Source of the DNA: Chytridium lagenaria
Lineage: Eukaryota > Chytridiomycota > Chytridiomycetes > Chytridiales > Chytridiaceae
Length of the DNA stretch: 64,000 nucleotides
Assembly: GCA_025449115.1 (NCBI GenBank)
Contig: JAHLKC010000101.1
Location: 62,001 to 126,000, forward strand
Direction: 5' to 3'
Shown here: one piece after another, positions 23,515 through 34,898 of the stretch
Layout: each line of letters starts with the position of its first letter
Position numbering within the stretch: the stretch's first letter is position 1
Position numbers and translations under genes: made by a program
The notes under the pieces: generated by a model
What the model was told of the DNA's origin: nothing
Databases searched by the model: none
The model's input: only the letters and a program-made list of their open reading frames with translations

Positions 23515-24356
23515 TTAGATAACCTCACCGAGAGGCATGAATGTGTCACTTATATAGACGTTGTGCCCTTATTCTTATTTTGTTGTTCCCGTTCCATTCT
23601 TTTCCCTCTCGGGGTTTTTCATAGTTTTTCCCAATAGATACGAGAGAGGTTTTTATAGAAGGAAGGGCGGTCGACGTGGTATGCCAACTTATGACATGCT
23701 ACCACGTTGGTCGAGATGCCTGTTGTTGTTATTTGATTCCCCTTTATGTATAGTTTTATTACTTCTAGAAAGTTGAATAGATTTACGTACACCTCTTTAG
23801 TCCTGGATTAAGCCCTCTGCACATTCAGACCAGCCCTAGTGGGCTGTGCTATCATCTTTCCCCTTTTTTATTCACTATTGTGTGTTAAGTTGTACTAGCG
23901 GGTGCTCTGGTTAGCACGCCGCGGAGGGAGACTGCGATCCGAACCAAGACATTGTCTAAGAAGGTATGAGCCATGGGAATACGCCTCAAGGGCATGATTC
24001 CTTCGAAGGTTTGGTCAGTATAACTACCTCTGTTCTATTCTCGATGGCTATGACAGGCTATCTAGTTGCCTGTGAGTGGGAGAGCGGCATGAGCAGGGCC
24101 TTAGGTAGAAGAGATCAGATGAGAACATGTTAAAACGGCTTATTGCGGCGAATATGAGGCCTGGTACACTCCTTGGAGCGGGATGGAATCCCTTCTCGTA
24201 GACCCCTTTCCTCTAGTCACTTTAGATCTAGTCTCTGGGCATTTCCATTCCTTTTTTCCCTTTATTATTAACGATTAAAACGAAAACCACAGCAACTTAA
24301 ATCCCCGCTGTCACTAAAGGCAGAATAGGGCTTGACTCTTGATCTAGGAGTACTTC
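23515..24356. other. AT-rich non-coding insert splitting the recombinase gene
   Basis: The base composition drops sharply at both edges and no reading frame is supported. The insert contains a TATA-like CTTATATAGAC near 23550. It also holds a short inverted repeat, GGTCGACGTGGTATG (about 23669) against CTACCACGTTGGTCGAG (about 23699). It could be a solo LTR or other non-autonomous element. I could not find a target-site duplication or TG..CA ends that would prove this, so the boundaries are approximate. Confidence 0.5.
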
Positions 24357-25082
24357 CTAGACTCTAGTCTCGTCACCTATTATGTGGTTCTCTACCTCTG
24401 TATGCCGGGGCTTAGCAGAGGGGGCCATAGAGAGAACTTCACACCACGCCGTGTCCGCTACCGCCCCTGACGCCAAAGTCCACAAGGAATAATACCAAGC
24501 CCCGGATGGCATTAGCACCAGAAGGACCCGCAGCGCCCCCGTCCCGTCCAACCCTGGAAGCCCCACCGGAAACAACAGGTACTGCGTGAACGCTGTGACC
24601 GTCTTCTTCCGGGGAAGCCACACCACGTAACCCTCAAACTCCTCGCCCGGGGATGACTGCGCGGTAACATGGCGGCGGCGCAGCACCTTCCCGTCCTCCA
24701 CCCCGGAGCAGACGACCTACGACAATCGAGCACACGAGTAAAACGCCAACGTCACCATGGCCCATAACACAGCATCACCGTGCGAGGACACCGCCAGATC
24801 TGCCCGCAGCAAGGCCAAATGGTTGAGGGTAAACATCGCCTGCTGGTTGGGAGCGGGTGGCTGCACAAACGACCGGACGTTAGCCAGCGCCTGTCTGACT
24901 GACTCATGATTCCGGATCCCGGACCAGTCCCAACCCGAAGCACGGTGATGAGAGCCCAACGCTGACAGGTACTGCAGCAACGTGCCACCACGGACGACGC
25001 GGCCGCGGGAGAAAGAAGTGGTCATTGCGACCGGCGGGGCAAAGCGACCACGCTTGCATGAAAATGGGCTAAGCCCACACAA
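24357..25082 (-). pseudogene. Tyrosine recombinase N-terminal and central part, with an internal stop
   Basis: Two open blocks on the minus strand, 25082-24717 and 24701-24357, are in the same frame and are divided by a TAG at 24717-24719. The first has a helical core-binding region (TLLQYLSALGSHHRASGWDW) and ends with LAFYSCARLS, where the Arg is the box-I catalytic residue. The stop takes the place of the Glu expected in the RLSE motif. The second continues with VEDGKVLRRRHVT and VVWLPRKKT, the beta-strand region that follows box I. The catalytic C-terminal box lies beyond the AT-rich insert at 23300-23514. Confidence 0.75.
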
Positions 25083-25387
25083 CCCTCCCCCACCGCAACC
25101 GGCGATCCAGGCAACACCACCTCGCGCTAGCGCTTTCCTGGGTACAGGGCCAGGAAACCCGCGACATTCCCCCGCGACAACCGGTCACACCCGTCCACAT
25201 TCACGCGGCCGACGTGAACCATCCGCAACTGAAACTGAAAACGAATGGCGGCCCCAACCATCCCTCTAATCAGACCCCACAGGATTGGAGTAGACCCGCG
25301 CCTATACAGTGCACGCACCAACGCACCGACCAAAAATGATCCCGCGCGCAAAACCCCCCTCCGGTCAAAGAGCTGTCGCTCACCACC

Positions 25388-26340
25388 CTACGTGAGACGA
25401 CACGCGCCATACCTGCTCGCGAATAAACTCAAACCCGCCCACTCCAACAACGTATCTGCAAACCACTCCAAATCTTCCCGCACCGCCAAAGGAACCACAA
25501 CCCGCCGCTGGAGATCCACACTTCCCAACAACCCATACACGTTACTCAAATACACCCTACCCTGCGGCAAAATCTGGCACACCCACGTCAACGTCCCCGC
25601 AATCACTGACACCCTCGGAGCCGTTAAGAACTTGGATCCCGCAGCCTCCAGGAGCAATTTGCAGATTTCCGGGCGACGAGAGAGCTCGAGCGATACCGTC
25701 ATGGCCTGCGTGTTCACCAAGAACCCAACACGCGGATCGCCGTCCCGAACAACACCTCCAGCTTCAAGTGGTACCCCACTAACCCGAAAACGCGGTGCAC
25801 CTGCGCAATGGTACGGTCCTCCATGCCTCTGCGACTGCACCAAAGAAATTATCACTATAACTAACGCAGTTGACCCCCCTTTAACCCACAAGATCCAACA
25901 CATGCAATTGCCAAAATAACAGCAATAAAAACCAGCGTCCCGCATCCCAAACATCAACGCATGATCCACAAACAACACCCCCTCCAACAACACACCCTGG
26001 TACAGCTGGTCCACTTCTCCGCGCGTAAATTGCCGGTACGCCGCCTTGGCATCGACCATCCACAGATACAACCAACCGGCAACGCCGCCACCATCTGAAG
26101 GAGGGCATCTACCCTGTCCAGGAGACACGGTCCCAAGTAATCCCTTGACGTCAGGGCGTTCACGCTCAATATCGAACCCCTGCGAGGAAACAAAAATTCA
26201 TGAACGAATCGCACCGTACCCTCCGGTGCCCCCTCCTTTTGAACCGCAACCCACCGGTACGTTGGAAAACACTGGAAACTGCTGAACCTCCCCCCTGTGA
26301 ACGGACCCCAACGCCTGCCGAGCGCGACCCTCCTGAGCAC
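25388..26340 (-). pseudogene. Reverse transcriptase of the YR element, frameshifted and catalytically altered
   Basis: The N-terminal part reads GEVQQFPVF, then YRWVAVQKEGAPEGTVRFVH and FLFPRRGSILSVN. This is the fingers/palm region, corresponding to the usual K..G..R.I.D.....N. A shift near 26100 leads to WMVDAKAAYRQF (palm motif A; the Asp is present) and LMFGMRDAGFYCCYF (motif B region). The active-site motif lies in another frame at 25848-25859 (minus strand) and reads Tyr-Ser-Asp-Asn instead of Tyr-x-Asp-Asp, so the second metal-binding Asp is lost. Downstream GFLVNTQAMTVSLELSR, LTWVCQILPQGRVYLS and DLEWFADTLLEWAG match the connection region seen in DIRS-type elements. A weak RNase-H-like VVSDSSLTGGG follows near 25370. 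Confidence 0.8.
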
Positions 26341-26992
26341 AGTTCACTCGTAACTGATTGGCCTCTGTGGGGTGGAAGGACACAGCGGACGCGTGGTTCG
26401 AAACCACAACATGGCGTTCCGCCAGAAAAAAAAGCCGGCAACGCAAACCACTCGAGGAAATTTCAAAGGGGTTGGTTCGGAAAACCAACCGTCAAATCAG
26501 CAAACATGTCCCCCCGAATAGGAGTGACCAGCTTGGTCAAACCTTCTCAATACAATAGGTACCGCGCCACCTTGCGGTGCGACGCAGTGAATGGAAGCTC
26601 AGCTAGAGACGGGATGCCCAACACCTTCACCCTCGCGGGCACCAACTTTTGTTAGCGGTAAGACCATGCGAGGCAAAACGTGCGCCCCCGCCACCCCAGC
26701 CTGGTCCGCTGGCAACGGTTGAACGGTCACCATCGACACCACCCCGCTCACCCCCTCACGGGCGACAACCCCGGTTAGCGTCCCCGCTAATCCCGCACCC
26801 CCGACGAGATGCGTCCCCTCCAGACGCACCTCTTCTTGCGCCTTAGCGCCGACTTGGTCCTTATCCGCGGCCACGGTTCCGCCGGCCGGGCGCCTGGGAC
26901 CCTTCCCCACTCCTCGAACCACGCTCCCCACCGGAGCTGCGCTGGTCACCCTTGTCACCAGCCCAAGAGCGACCGGCATCTCCCGTGGAATG

Positions 26993-28500
26993 TCACCATG
27001 GATGTTCCGTTATCGGATGGCCGCGCCCGCACTCATGGCACTCATGAGCGAAAACGCAATCGCGGAACCGACACCCTCGAGATGAGTTAAAGTTAAAACA
27101 ATACTCGGTACCCTCCCGTCGCCGGTCCCCTGACAGCAAACTCCCAAACGAACGCTTTGCCGGGCCCTCCCCAGTCTTGAGGGGAGGTCGCCGTGGTGAT
27201 GGCACCACCTCCGCCAGGCCCAAACTGTCCTCACCCCCCCGGCGCATCACGTTGGTCCCCACTGCCAGCATGCGTTTCTGAAACAAATACCGCTCTTTAA
27301 GGAGCGGGATCTCATCAGTCTAGCGGAGCATAGGAAACCGATGCACAAAGGAGCGCTTCTTGATTTCATAGGCAGACGGAGAAGCCCAGCCGTATAAGTT
27401 CGTGGTCTGCAAGACATCATCGTGGAACGTATTGAGCTCCTTCGCCCGATGTGGGTAAAAAACCAAAGCTGCCGTTCGAAACCGACGAAAAGCAGTCACC
27501 CAGCCCTCGTACCTAACAAATTCTACCCCCGGGTCCACCTCGTCCTCCGACAAACTAAAGCCATTGACATCCAAACCACCTTCTTGAGAGGTTTCACGAC
27601 GACATGCGGGTCGAACTTAATCATGGGAATGTCCAGACCCTGAGCCAAACAATACCAGACTGCCGGAGAATACGAGTTCGCCACCACTACACTGCGGCTC
27701 TGAACAAGCTCCAGGATCTGAGCCTTAGACATGCCGGCCAGCGCACCCCAGATGCCGAGATTGAGCTCCACGTCATATGGCACCCTGACCTGTGACGCCA
27801 ACCCCATCCCTGAGGCCCATGCCGGCACCACCCCGCCAAGAGCTGCCCACGGGCCTTCCTCCCGCGCAGCCTGTTGGAAAACCGGCCGCCAAAAAACCTC
27901 AGGCATATTCCCCCCCTCCAGCCAAATACCCACTTGCTGATGCACCAGTTGCTGTCCCCCCCATTTCTGATCCACCCGCGCCACCCGGGCGGTGGGAAAC
28001 AGCCTCGGCACCTAGGCGGGAGACAGCCTTCGCCACCTCCACTGACACCGCCGTGCCTTGCGCCTCTGCGACCAGACGGGGCAGCAAGGTCTCCAGCAGG
28101 CCCTCGAGGCGGCTGGCGTCGATACAGAACCCCGTCGGATGACGGTGCTGCTAAACCCCTCCGTCTCTACGATCTCGTCGCGGTCTCGCACCTCGTTCCC
28201 CGCAATCAAACCCGACCAGTCGGGGTCCTCCAGCCCCACACCCTGCAGCCCTACGGCCGTACGCCGCCTCTTGAAATTCGCCGTCACCTCTTGGGCTGAC
28301 CGCTCTGACGCCTCCACCGTTCGACGGATGTTGGAGACAAACTCCCCCAACCCGTCTTGCCGGCTCTGAACCTGACTTCCTCCACCCGCCGCCTGCTTAC
28401 CTTCAACACCCCCAACGCGCACTTCCAGCAGTTCTTCCACATCATCCTCAGACTCTGAACCACCCCCACCAGACACCGTCGTCACTGGAACGTCCCCTGG
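26993..28500 (-). pseudogene. Gag-like region of the YR element with CCCH/C2H zinc finger
   Basis: On the minus strand an acidic, Ser/Gly-rich start (MSQPGDVPVTT near 28509) is followed by a capsid-like stretch containing VARVDQKWGGQQLVHQQVG, SKAQILELVQSRSVVV and YEGWVTAFRRF. Near 27100-27020 comes CFNFNSSRGCRFRDCVFAHE then CHECGRGHPITEHPW, the double zinc finger typical of DIRS/Ngaro Gag proteins. The block is split over several frames and has at least one stop, at about 27320. Nothing here looks functional. Confidence 0.7.
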
Positions 28501-28690
28501 CTGGGACATGACGGCCGACCTACAAAACTTGTGAGCGTGTAATGGAAGCTTAACACCAACCAAGACGGGTTGGAGAAAAAGGGAAAAAAGAACTTCGTTG
28601 TACTTCGAACTTCTCCACTCCTAAACACACTGACTATCGTTGGTGAAATTTATTTCTTTAACCCGGAGAGACTGCCAGTGCGTAGACGTT

Positions 28691-28775
28691 CTTCCGTTTT
28701 GTAAACCCAAAATTTACGTAATAGTGAATTTTGGGCTGACAAGACGGAAGAAATGGCTTCATCCCAAAATTCACT
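28691..28775. repeat. 27-bp imperfect inverted repeat (hairpin) plus a third copy of its core
   Basis: The arms lie at 28691-28717 and 28724-28750, match at 23 of 27 positions and are separated by six bases. The core CCCAAAATTyAC appears again at 28763-28775 in the orientation of the left arm, giving a perfect 13-bp inverted pair with the right arm. It lies 0.1-0.2 kb outside the retroelement's coding region, on its 5' side. It may be part of that element's terminal repeats or a small independent element. Confidence 0.8.
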
Positions 28776-29169
28776 AAGACGCAGCATATGAAGTGACACA
28801 ACAGAGCATCTTCTCTTTTGGGTCTCTTCATTGCGACTTCTGGCCATCGAAATACCACCACCCGACCACCGCCCTACGGCCCACACCGCTGGTGTCATTC
28901 TTTCCTCCTTTCCTTTTTCTTTTCGTTTCTTCTTTTTCGTCTCCTGCTCCCTCGGCAGCTGGTGTCTGTCCCTACCAGTTCCCTTTCCGACTTCACGTGG
29001 GTTCAATCCCCACAGGGAAGAGGGGGCTCACCTACCGTGGTTGCAGCTTCCGCCTGTCCCGTGTCGACGGTCTCGGCCTTGACCAGGTCAGCCGGTTTTT
29101 GTCTCCACTACTGAAGTCTGCGGATTATATGTAGCATTTGGATTTTTCAAGTCAAATAAAGTCTTGAAC

Positions 29170-31389
29170 ATGTTCGGAGGTGGTTCAGGAAACAACCCCA
29201 CAAACTTTACTGGTGCTGCCTTTGGGTCCACCAGCACTCTCGGTGGAGGTGGTGGCAGCGCCTTTGGAACTCCAACACCTCTCGGTGCTCCTGTATTCGG
29301 TGGAGCTTCGCAGCTTGGTGGAGGAGGCCCGACTTTCCCAAATGTTAATGGCGGGTCGGTTTTTGGAGGGAATGCTGCAACTGGAGCTACATCTGGGTTT
29401 GGGGCCTTTGCTGGGAGTGGAACTGGGTTTGGAGGAGGCTCAACAACGTTTGGAGGTGCTAATCCAGTTGGGACTGGGTCTGCGTTTTCGGCAGCGTCGA
29501 GGCCGTCCGCTTTTGGGGGTGGTGGAGGAGGTAATGCATCGGCGTTTGGAGGTGGAGGAGGAGGTGCTGCGTCAGCCTTTGGAGGTGGCGGGAGTAGTGC
29601 ATTCGGAGGTAGATCTGGTGCTGGTGCACCAGCTTTTGGAGGTGGAGCGTCTGGAAGTTCGGCTTTTGGAGGAGGTGCATCATCCGCGTTCGGAGGTGGT
29701 GGTAGTGGAGGAGTATCTGCGTTTGGGGAGGTGCTGGACCGAGTGCCGTTGGAGGCGGACCGGCAAGACCACCGTCTGCTTTTGGAGGAGGGGCCGCAAA
29801 TGGTGGGTTTGGCGGGAGTGCGGCATCTGCATTGGGTGGAGGTTTGGGATCCGCTTTGGAAACCCTCCGGCAACCGGCTCTGCATTTGGAGGAACCGCAC
29901 CTGCTTTCGCAAATCCTTCATCAGCCGTACCGTCATTTGGAGGAACCTCAACATCATCAAGCTCAGCTTTCGGACAACCCAGTGGGTTTAGTGCAGCCGC
30001 CTCTGGGTCTGCTTTTGGAGGGGCAGCAAGCAGTGCGTTTGGTGGCGGATCTTCAAAGTCCGCGTTTGGAGGGAGTGGTACCGCCGCTGGAAAGCTTCAG
30101 CAATCTGAGAACCGGTTTGCGGTGCTCAACAATGGCGGTAATGAAGGAGGAAATGCAGAGAGCGAACCACCACGTGGAGGCTCGAGGAGTAGGGCTTTAA
30201 CAATGGCGTCGTAAGTTTCCTTGTTCTTTTATTCTTACCGCCTTGGGAGGAGGCTGACGTCTTCTTAGGAAAGGAGGCTCCGCTACCGGTGAGCTTGTGA
30301 TGAAAGACTTGACACATGTTTCGGAACGACCTATTTGGTTTATGAGTTGCTATGGAATGGGGAAGGATGAGCCGTCGATTATTCAAGGAACGGATATGTC
30401 GCCTGAGGAGGCGAGATTTTTGTTTTGGCGTGAAGCCACGATTAGCGGAAATCCTGCTGGCAATGTAGGTTTCATCAGTTTCTTTTTCAGACAGCATCTG
30501 TTTGCATAAAGGTTTTTGTTTTTGTTTCTGGTTTTTTTGTTTGTTTTTTTTTAGCTTTGCAATATCCATTCATAAAACATTAAACAATCTTAATTTGGAT
30601 GCTCTATATTGTTGTTGTTGTTTTTTCTTTTTTTCTTTTTCCTCTTTACTTTATTCGGACTCTTTAAATTTCAAGTAATCTAACTGTGTTGTAGATCGAC
30701 GACGTTAAAAAGTTTCACACAATCATGAAGCAAGAGACGACTGTTCTTTTAGATGCCATTAAGGGAAAGAATTTTGATCCCAAAACATATGCCAGCAAAC
30801 CCTCACCACTCGCAGCCTTTCTCGTTGAGAAGTATAAGGGATATCCCGGTTCTTCCGAAAACTTCACACCTTTCAACTTGGACCTCCTCCTCAACCTGCC
30901 CCTTCTGCTTTTACGACGGCGTCTGCAGGATCCAACAACATCTCCTCACCCACCCCTCCAATGTTGCCTAATGTTGCTGCCAATATGACACCCTCACCGA
31001 CTCCTCCATCATTCGGTCCATCATCTGCAGGCCCATCCGCCTTCCCCTCGTCATCCACAACTTCAGCCTTCGGCCCATCATCATCCGCCCCTTTAGCTCC
31101 TAAATCCACCGGCTTCTCCTTCCTCCAAAGCGCATCCGCCTCCTCCGCATCTTCATCCTCATCCTCATCCGCCTTTTCATTTCGTAACGCGGGAAAAGCA
31201 CCTGCAGATCCAGCGGACGTGGATAAATTGTCTGCGGAAATGATTGCACTAGCTAGGATATATGATATAACTTTGCCAAGAGAGGTGCCGCTGGAGGAGG
31301 AGGATATGAATGCGTACAAGGCAGATAAGTTTGTTGACAGGGTTCCACTTGTGCCGCCCCCAATGTCGATGAGGAAGAGGGTGCGCTGA
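29170..31389 (+). CDS. FG-repeat nucleoporin, AMO1/NUP42-like
   Basis: FG nucleoporins form the permeability barrier of the nuclear pore; Nup42/AMO1-type proteins act in mRNA export. Exon 1 (29170-30210) encodes about 20 SAFGG/GFGG-type FG repeats in Gly/Ser sequence and then LQQSENRFAVLNN. Exon 2 (30269-30464) holds the C-terminal domain block IWFMSCYGMGKDEPSIIQGT then DMSPEEARFLFW. Exon 3 starts at 30695 with IDDVKKFHTIMKQ and LAAFLVEKYKGYPG. A second FG/Ser/Pro region and a conserved-looking tail (LSAEMIALARIYDITLPR) end at 31389. The N-terminal CCCH finger of Nup42 is absent. Three single-base frame breaks are needed, near 29735 (TTTGGGGAGG), 29855 (GCTTTGGAAA) and 30875 (CACCTTTCAA). A real protein this well patterned suggests sequence errors or very recent decay. 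Confidence 0.8.
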
Positions 31390-31586
31390 TGAATGTGCCA
31401 GTGTATTTCTAATTAAACCTTTTGCAAATAAAACTCTTTTATTCACTCGTGTATATTTTTGGTGCTTTCACGTAGCGCCTGAGGGTTCAAGATTTTCTTT
31501 TGCACATAAATAGACCGCTCAACGTCTTTCATATAAAACAAAATCACACAATTTTGAATTGGTGAATTTTTCTTTCAAGAACAATA

Positions 31587-33800
31587 ATGACGGACTCTAG
31601 TCCAGAAGGTAACGAGAGGAAGAAAGAACTTGAATTTGCAGACGAGGACGCCCGCTCACGGCCCTCTGTGTCGGGTGTCATTGTGAATGAAGGGGCTATC
31701 TGCTCAGCTGCCGTCGCGTCCAGCGTTGATGTGGTAGACCCAAATCTGATTTTATCAAAAGAGCCAGCAAGCATGCATTCCATCCATCCAAACATCTCCT
31801 TAGAGGGTAACAAAGAAAATGCATCTACAATGTTCCTCGGACCTACCAAGCTTCCCGCTTCTCGCTGTTGGAACACTGGATTCTATATCGATGTTGCGGC
31901 AGCAGAAATGTATATGCAATATGCTGATGATGAGTTGCGGGCTCTAAGGCTCACCGCATCGAACGACGCGAATTGGGCGTTTAATAGGATCTATTCCCGG
32001 AAATTTAACGAGGCTGAACTTGGAACGAAGTTGATCGATCAATCGCCGCCATTTACATTTACGCCTCAATCCACTACCAAGTATTTTCTAAACCTTCGCA
32101 TACACCTAAAGTTGAGCCTCAGGAGTCAGCGTCCATTGTGAAATGGATGTGTAATATTCCGTCGCCTGTAATTTCTTCAGCCCTCCGCATGCCGACTGGA
32201 GTTGCGGAAGTTCATAGAGTCACAGGAAATACTGGTTTCAACTTTGCACGTGTTTCAAAGGAACCTGAGAGCCCGAAGCCGCTCTTGCAAACAAAAGTTT
32301 CTGCAGAAGAATTATCGACGGGGATGAAGAACGCATCAGTTCTCCGTGCTTATCCCTCTAATGTTTATCTTGGCGCAAAGTCTGTGAAGGGTATGAATTT
32401 TGGAGACCAGAACGGGAATGTAAAAAAGAACGGAACTTTATTTAACCTTGGAGGTATTGTGTTGAGAGAGCGACAGGATCCGAATATTAGGACAGCGAAA
32501 CCTTTGGATTATGGCAAGAGTTGTTCAGACTCGATTAAGCGACCGCCAGTTCCAATAAGGCCACCTTCGAAGACTACCGATTTATTGAACAAGGAGAGCC
32601 AATTGGGACAAGGTGGATATGGCAAGGCTGCTAGCAGCGCCATCTCGGCCGTATGTGAATCCGAAAAACTCGATATTGATGCCTGGTATTTATTTGTAAG
32701 CCAAACTTTTTCTAATGATTTTAGGGCAAGCGTCTTCGAAACCATAGATTATTGCAGCCTGAACTTCCAACTTGGCCATTAAGCTGTTACGGTGATGATT
32801 CTAAACCCTGCAGTATTTCTGGGACGGACGTGTCGCCAGAGGAGGCTCGATTTTTGTGGTGGAGCGACTCTAATGGAATGACGGGAGAAAACGTTGGTCA
32901 TGTTTGCGTTCTGCTTCAATTTGAATGTTATGAGTAGCTTCTTAATTTTTATTATTGCAGATGGAGAGCTTGAAAATGTTCAAATGGATCGTGATCAAAT
33001 GCTTTGACGACCTCTGTATAAGCTGAGGCCAAACTACGTGGCTACATCCATTTTCAAGATTGATAAACCCTCTATTTCGTCTTTCCTCGTTAGCAAGTAT
33101 CGGCATATGAAAGCGCAAGCTCCTCAGCCAGAAGCCTGTGTTGCAATGGCTTCTCGCTGGAATCATTGTGATGTTGGACAGAGGACTTTGACGGAACTTT
33201 TTTTCCCATCTTCCGTCCATCCCTCCACGCCGAGTGAGCATTTTGTGATCAAGAAGAAGACGCAACGTGAGCCGTTAAAGGTTCATTTGAAGAAGAAGCC
33301 GGACTGTGGATCAACTAGCCCAGGTTATTCTGTGAGGAACGCTTCCACCCCGGTCAAATCTAAATTATTGAACGAGCCGCCTGTTTTTGAAATCCAAAGA
33401 GATGATGAAGAGAATATTCCGGAGACATGTTCGTGTTGCCGTTCTCCCTCAGATGATGGTTCCGTGGACGAAGTTGGGATACACCGTCTACGCTCAACGC
33501 CTTATCCCAATCATATTACAAAAGCAGGAAGGAGAATATGCAGAGTCGTTGTGTAGCTCGTCAAATGCTCCAACGCCAACTCGATTTCGTGGTTTCGGAT
33601 GTAACGGTGAAGACGTTGTATACAGGATACTTCAAAGTATGATGAAAAGTCTTGCGTATAGGCATGCGGTGTTGTCCCCGAGGAAAGAGCTTGAGAATGT
33701 GGTTTTGGAAAAAGAAGATGAAGAAAAAGTGGTGCCGGAGACGTTTTTGTGGAGGTTGGGAAAGTATTTCTGGACGGTATTGAATGGAGTTGATGAGTAG
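31587..33800 (+). CDS. Tandem paralogue 2 with the nucleoporin C-terminal domain, no FG repeats
   Basis: The start MTDSSPEGNERKKELEF opens at 31587. The first ~500 codons are low in recognisable features. An intron with a CTAAT branch site ends at about 32724. The following exon carries PTWPLSCYGDDSKPCSISG then TDVSPEEARFLWWSDS, clearly the same domain as in the upstream FG nucleoporin. After another intron comes SLKMFKWIVIKCFDDL and PSISSFLVSKYRHMKA, equivalent to the helical end of the domain. A Cys-rich patch (PETCSCCRSPSDD) follows. The frame changes near 32090, 33010 and 33555, so this is one broken gene or an imperfect model. The final open block ends at 33800. Confidence 0.6.
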
Positions 33801-34090
33801 ATGTTTATGGATTCTGTCGTATTGGTTGCGGTGTGGTGACGGAGGAATTATTCTTGAGTTACTGGTGTTATTTCTCTTTAGTTCATCTGCTGTCATAAAA
33901 CAACAGCTTCTTTCATTCACCCTCGTTCTTACCATGTGTTTTCGCATTGGCTTCTTTTTTATGATTGACTTCAAATAAAAGCAAATTAAAATAAGAATGT
34001 CGTGACGTTTATCAGTAACAATAGTGCACTTGAAAGTCGAGTTTGTTCGGACATCATTTTCAGTACAAAAAAAAAAAGACTTAAGTTGGG

Positions 34091-34581
34091 ATGTCAGAGC
34101 CACTCAAAACGCCAACTTCACCGTAAGTGCAAATGATTTGGCATTCGTCTCGAAAACTAATTTGAGCTGATGTAGGCGAGAGGCTTTCTTGACCCATTTG
34201 CACAGAATTCTTCACACCCCCAACGACACTCCGCTCTGGCCGTTTAGCAGCTTCGGAATTCACAACAAAGTATGCCGGATCGAGGGTACAGATATTTCAC
34301 CTGAAGAGCTCCAGTTTCTTCTATGGTATGATGCGAGTGTGTATGGAAAGGCTGAGGAGAAGGTAGGGACACTTTGTTTCTCCTACATTGAAGATATTTG
34401 AAAGATGGCTACGCTGGACTTGTTTCAAACGACGATGGCCAACTCGATCCAAAAGCTAGAGACCGAAATTGCAGAGAAGGGACGCTCGAGAGTTTTGGCT
34501 TCATCTTCTATACGTGACTTGCTTGTGACTAAATATGCCATGATGAAGTTTCCGGGAAAGATGTTGAGTGTGGTTTGGTGA
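34091..34581 (+). CDS. Tandem paralogue 3: stand-alone nucleoporin C-terminal domain, 131 residues
   Basis: Three exons (34091-34122, 34176-34362, 34405-34581) join in phase to a complete 131-residue protein without any defect. Exon 2 has TPLWPFSSFGIHNKVCRIEG followed by TDISPEELQFLLWYDASVYG. Exon 3 has MATLDLFQTTMANSIQKLE and IRDLLVTKYAMMKFPGK. These match the SCYG..GTD.SPEEARF..W and FLVEKYKGYPG blocks of the neighbouring AMO1/NUP42-like gene in the same order and spacing. The protein has no FG repeats, so by sequence it is just the domain thought to anchor this nucleoporin class. Its small size and clean splice sites make it the best-supported member of the array. Confidence 0.75.
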
Positions 34582-34898
34582 ACACAACGGAAGATACGGC
34601 CTTGAATAGAGGGAAAGAAGAGCCGTTACCTGGAGAGCTAGTAGTATCAGAAACTACCAAAGATCAGCGAGAAGTCGCGGAAAGTGACAAAGATTGCAGG
34701 ATGGTTTTCGAAAGGGTAAAACTTGTATGGTGGGAGTTTCCTTTCGAATAATATCCTGTGCTTATCGCGTTTATCTAGGTCACATTTTGATCCTAATTCT
34801 CGTATGTCAACGCCAGGAGTGGCGGAAGCTTTCCGCATTCCTCGCAAGGTCTCGACACAACGCAACGACAGTATTCTTGAAAGATTTGATTTAAACGC

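Larger units (their letters stand above)
23050..28560 (-). mobile_element. Degenerate DIRS/Ngaro-like tyrosine-recombinase retroelement
   Basis: A 5.5-kb GC-rich block reads on the minus strand. In order it shows an acidic Gag-like region, a CCCH plus C2H zinc finger, a reverse transcriptase with RNase-H-like remnant, and a tyrosine recombinase split by an AT-rich insert. This set and order is that of YR retroelements (DIRS, Ngaro and relatives). There is no integrase core, protease or long terminal repeat that I can see. Ends are approximate: base composition changes at about 23000 and 28560. I cannot choose between DIRS and Ngaro, because their defining terminal repeats were not found. Frameshifts, a stop codon and a mutated catalytic residue show it is inactive. 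Confidence 0.85.

Noticed and set aside
28997..29013. GTGGG-TTCAATC-CCCAC, a tRNA T-arm-like stem and loop
   Set aside because: No matching D-arm, anticodon arm or acceptor stem could be placed around it. It is an isolated hairpin, not a tRNA gene.
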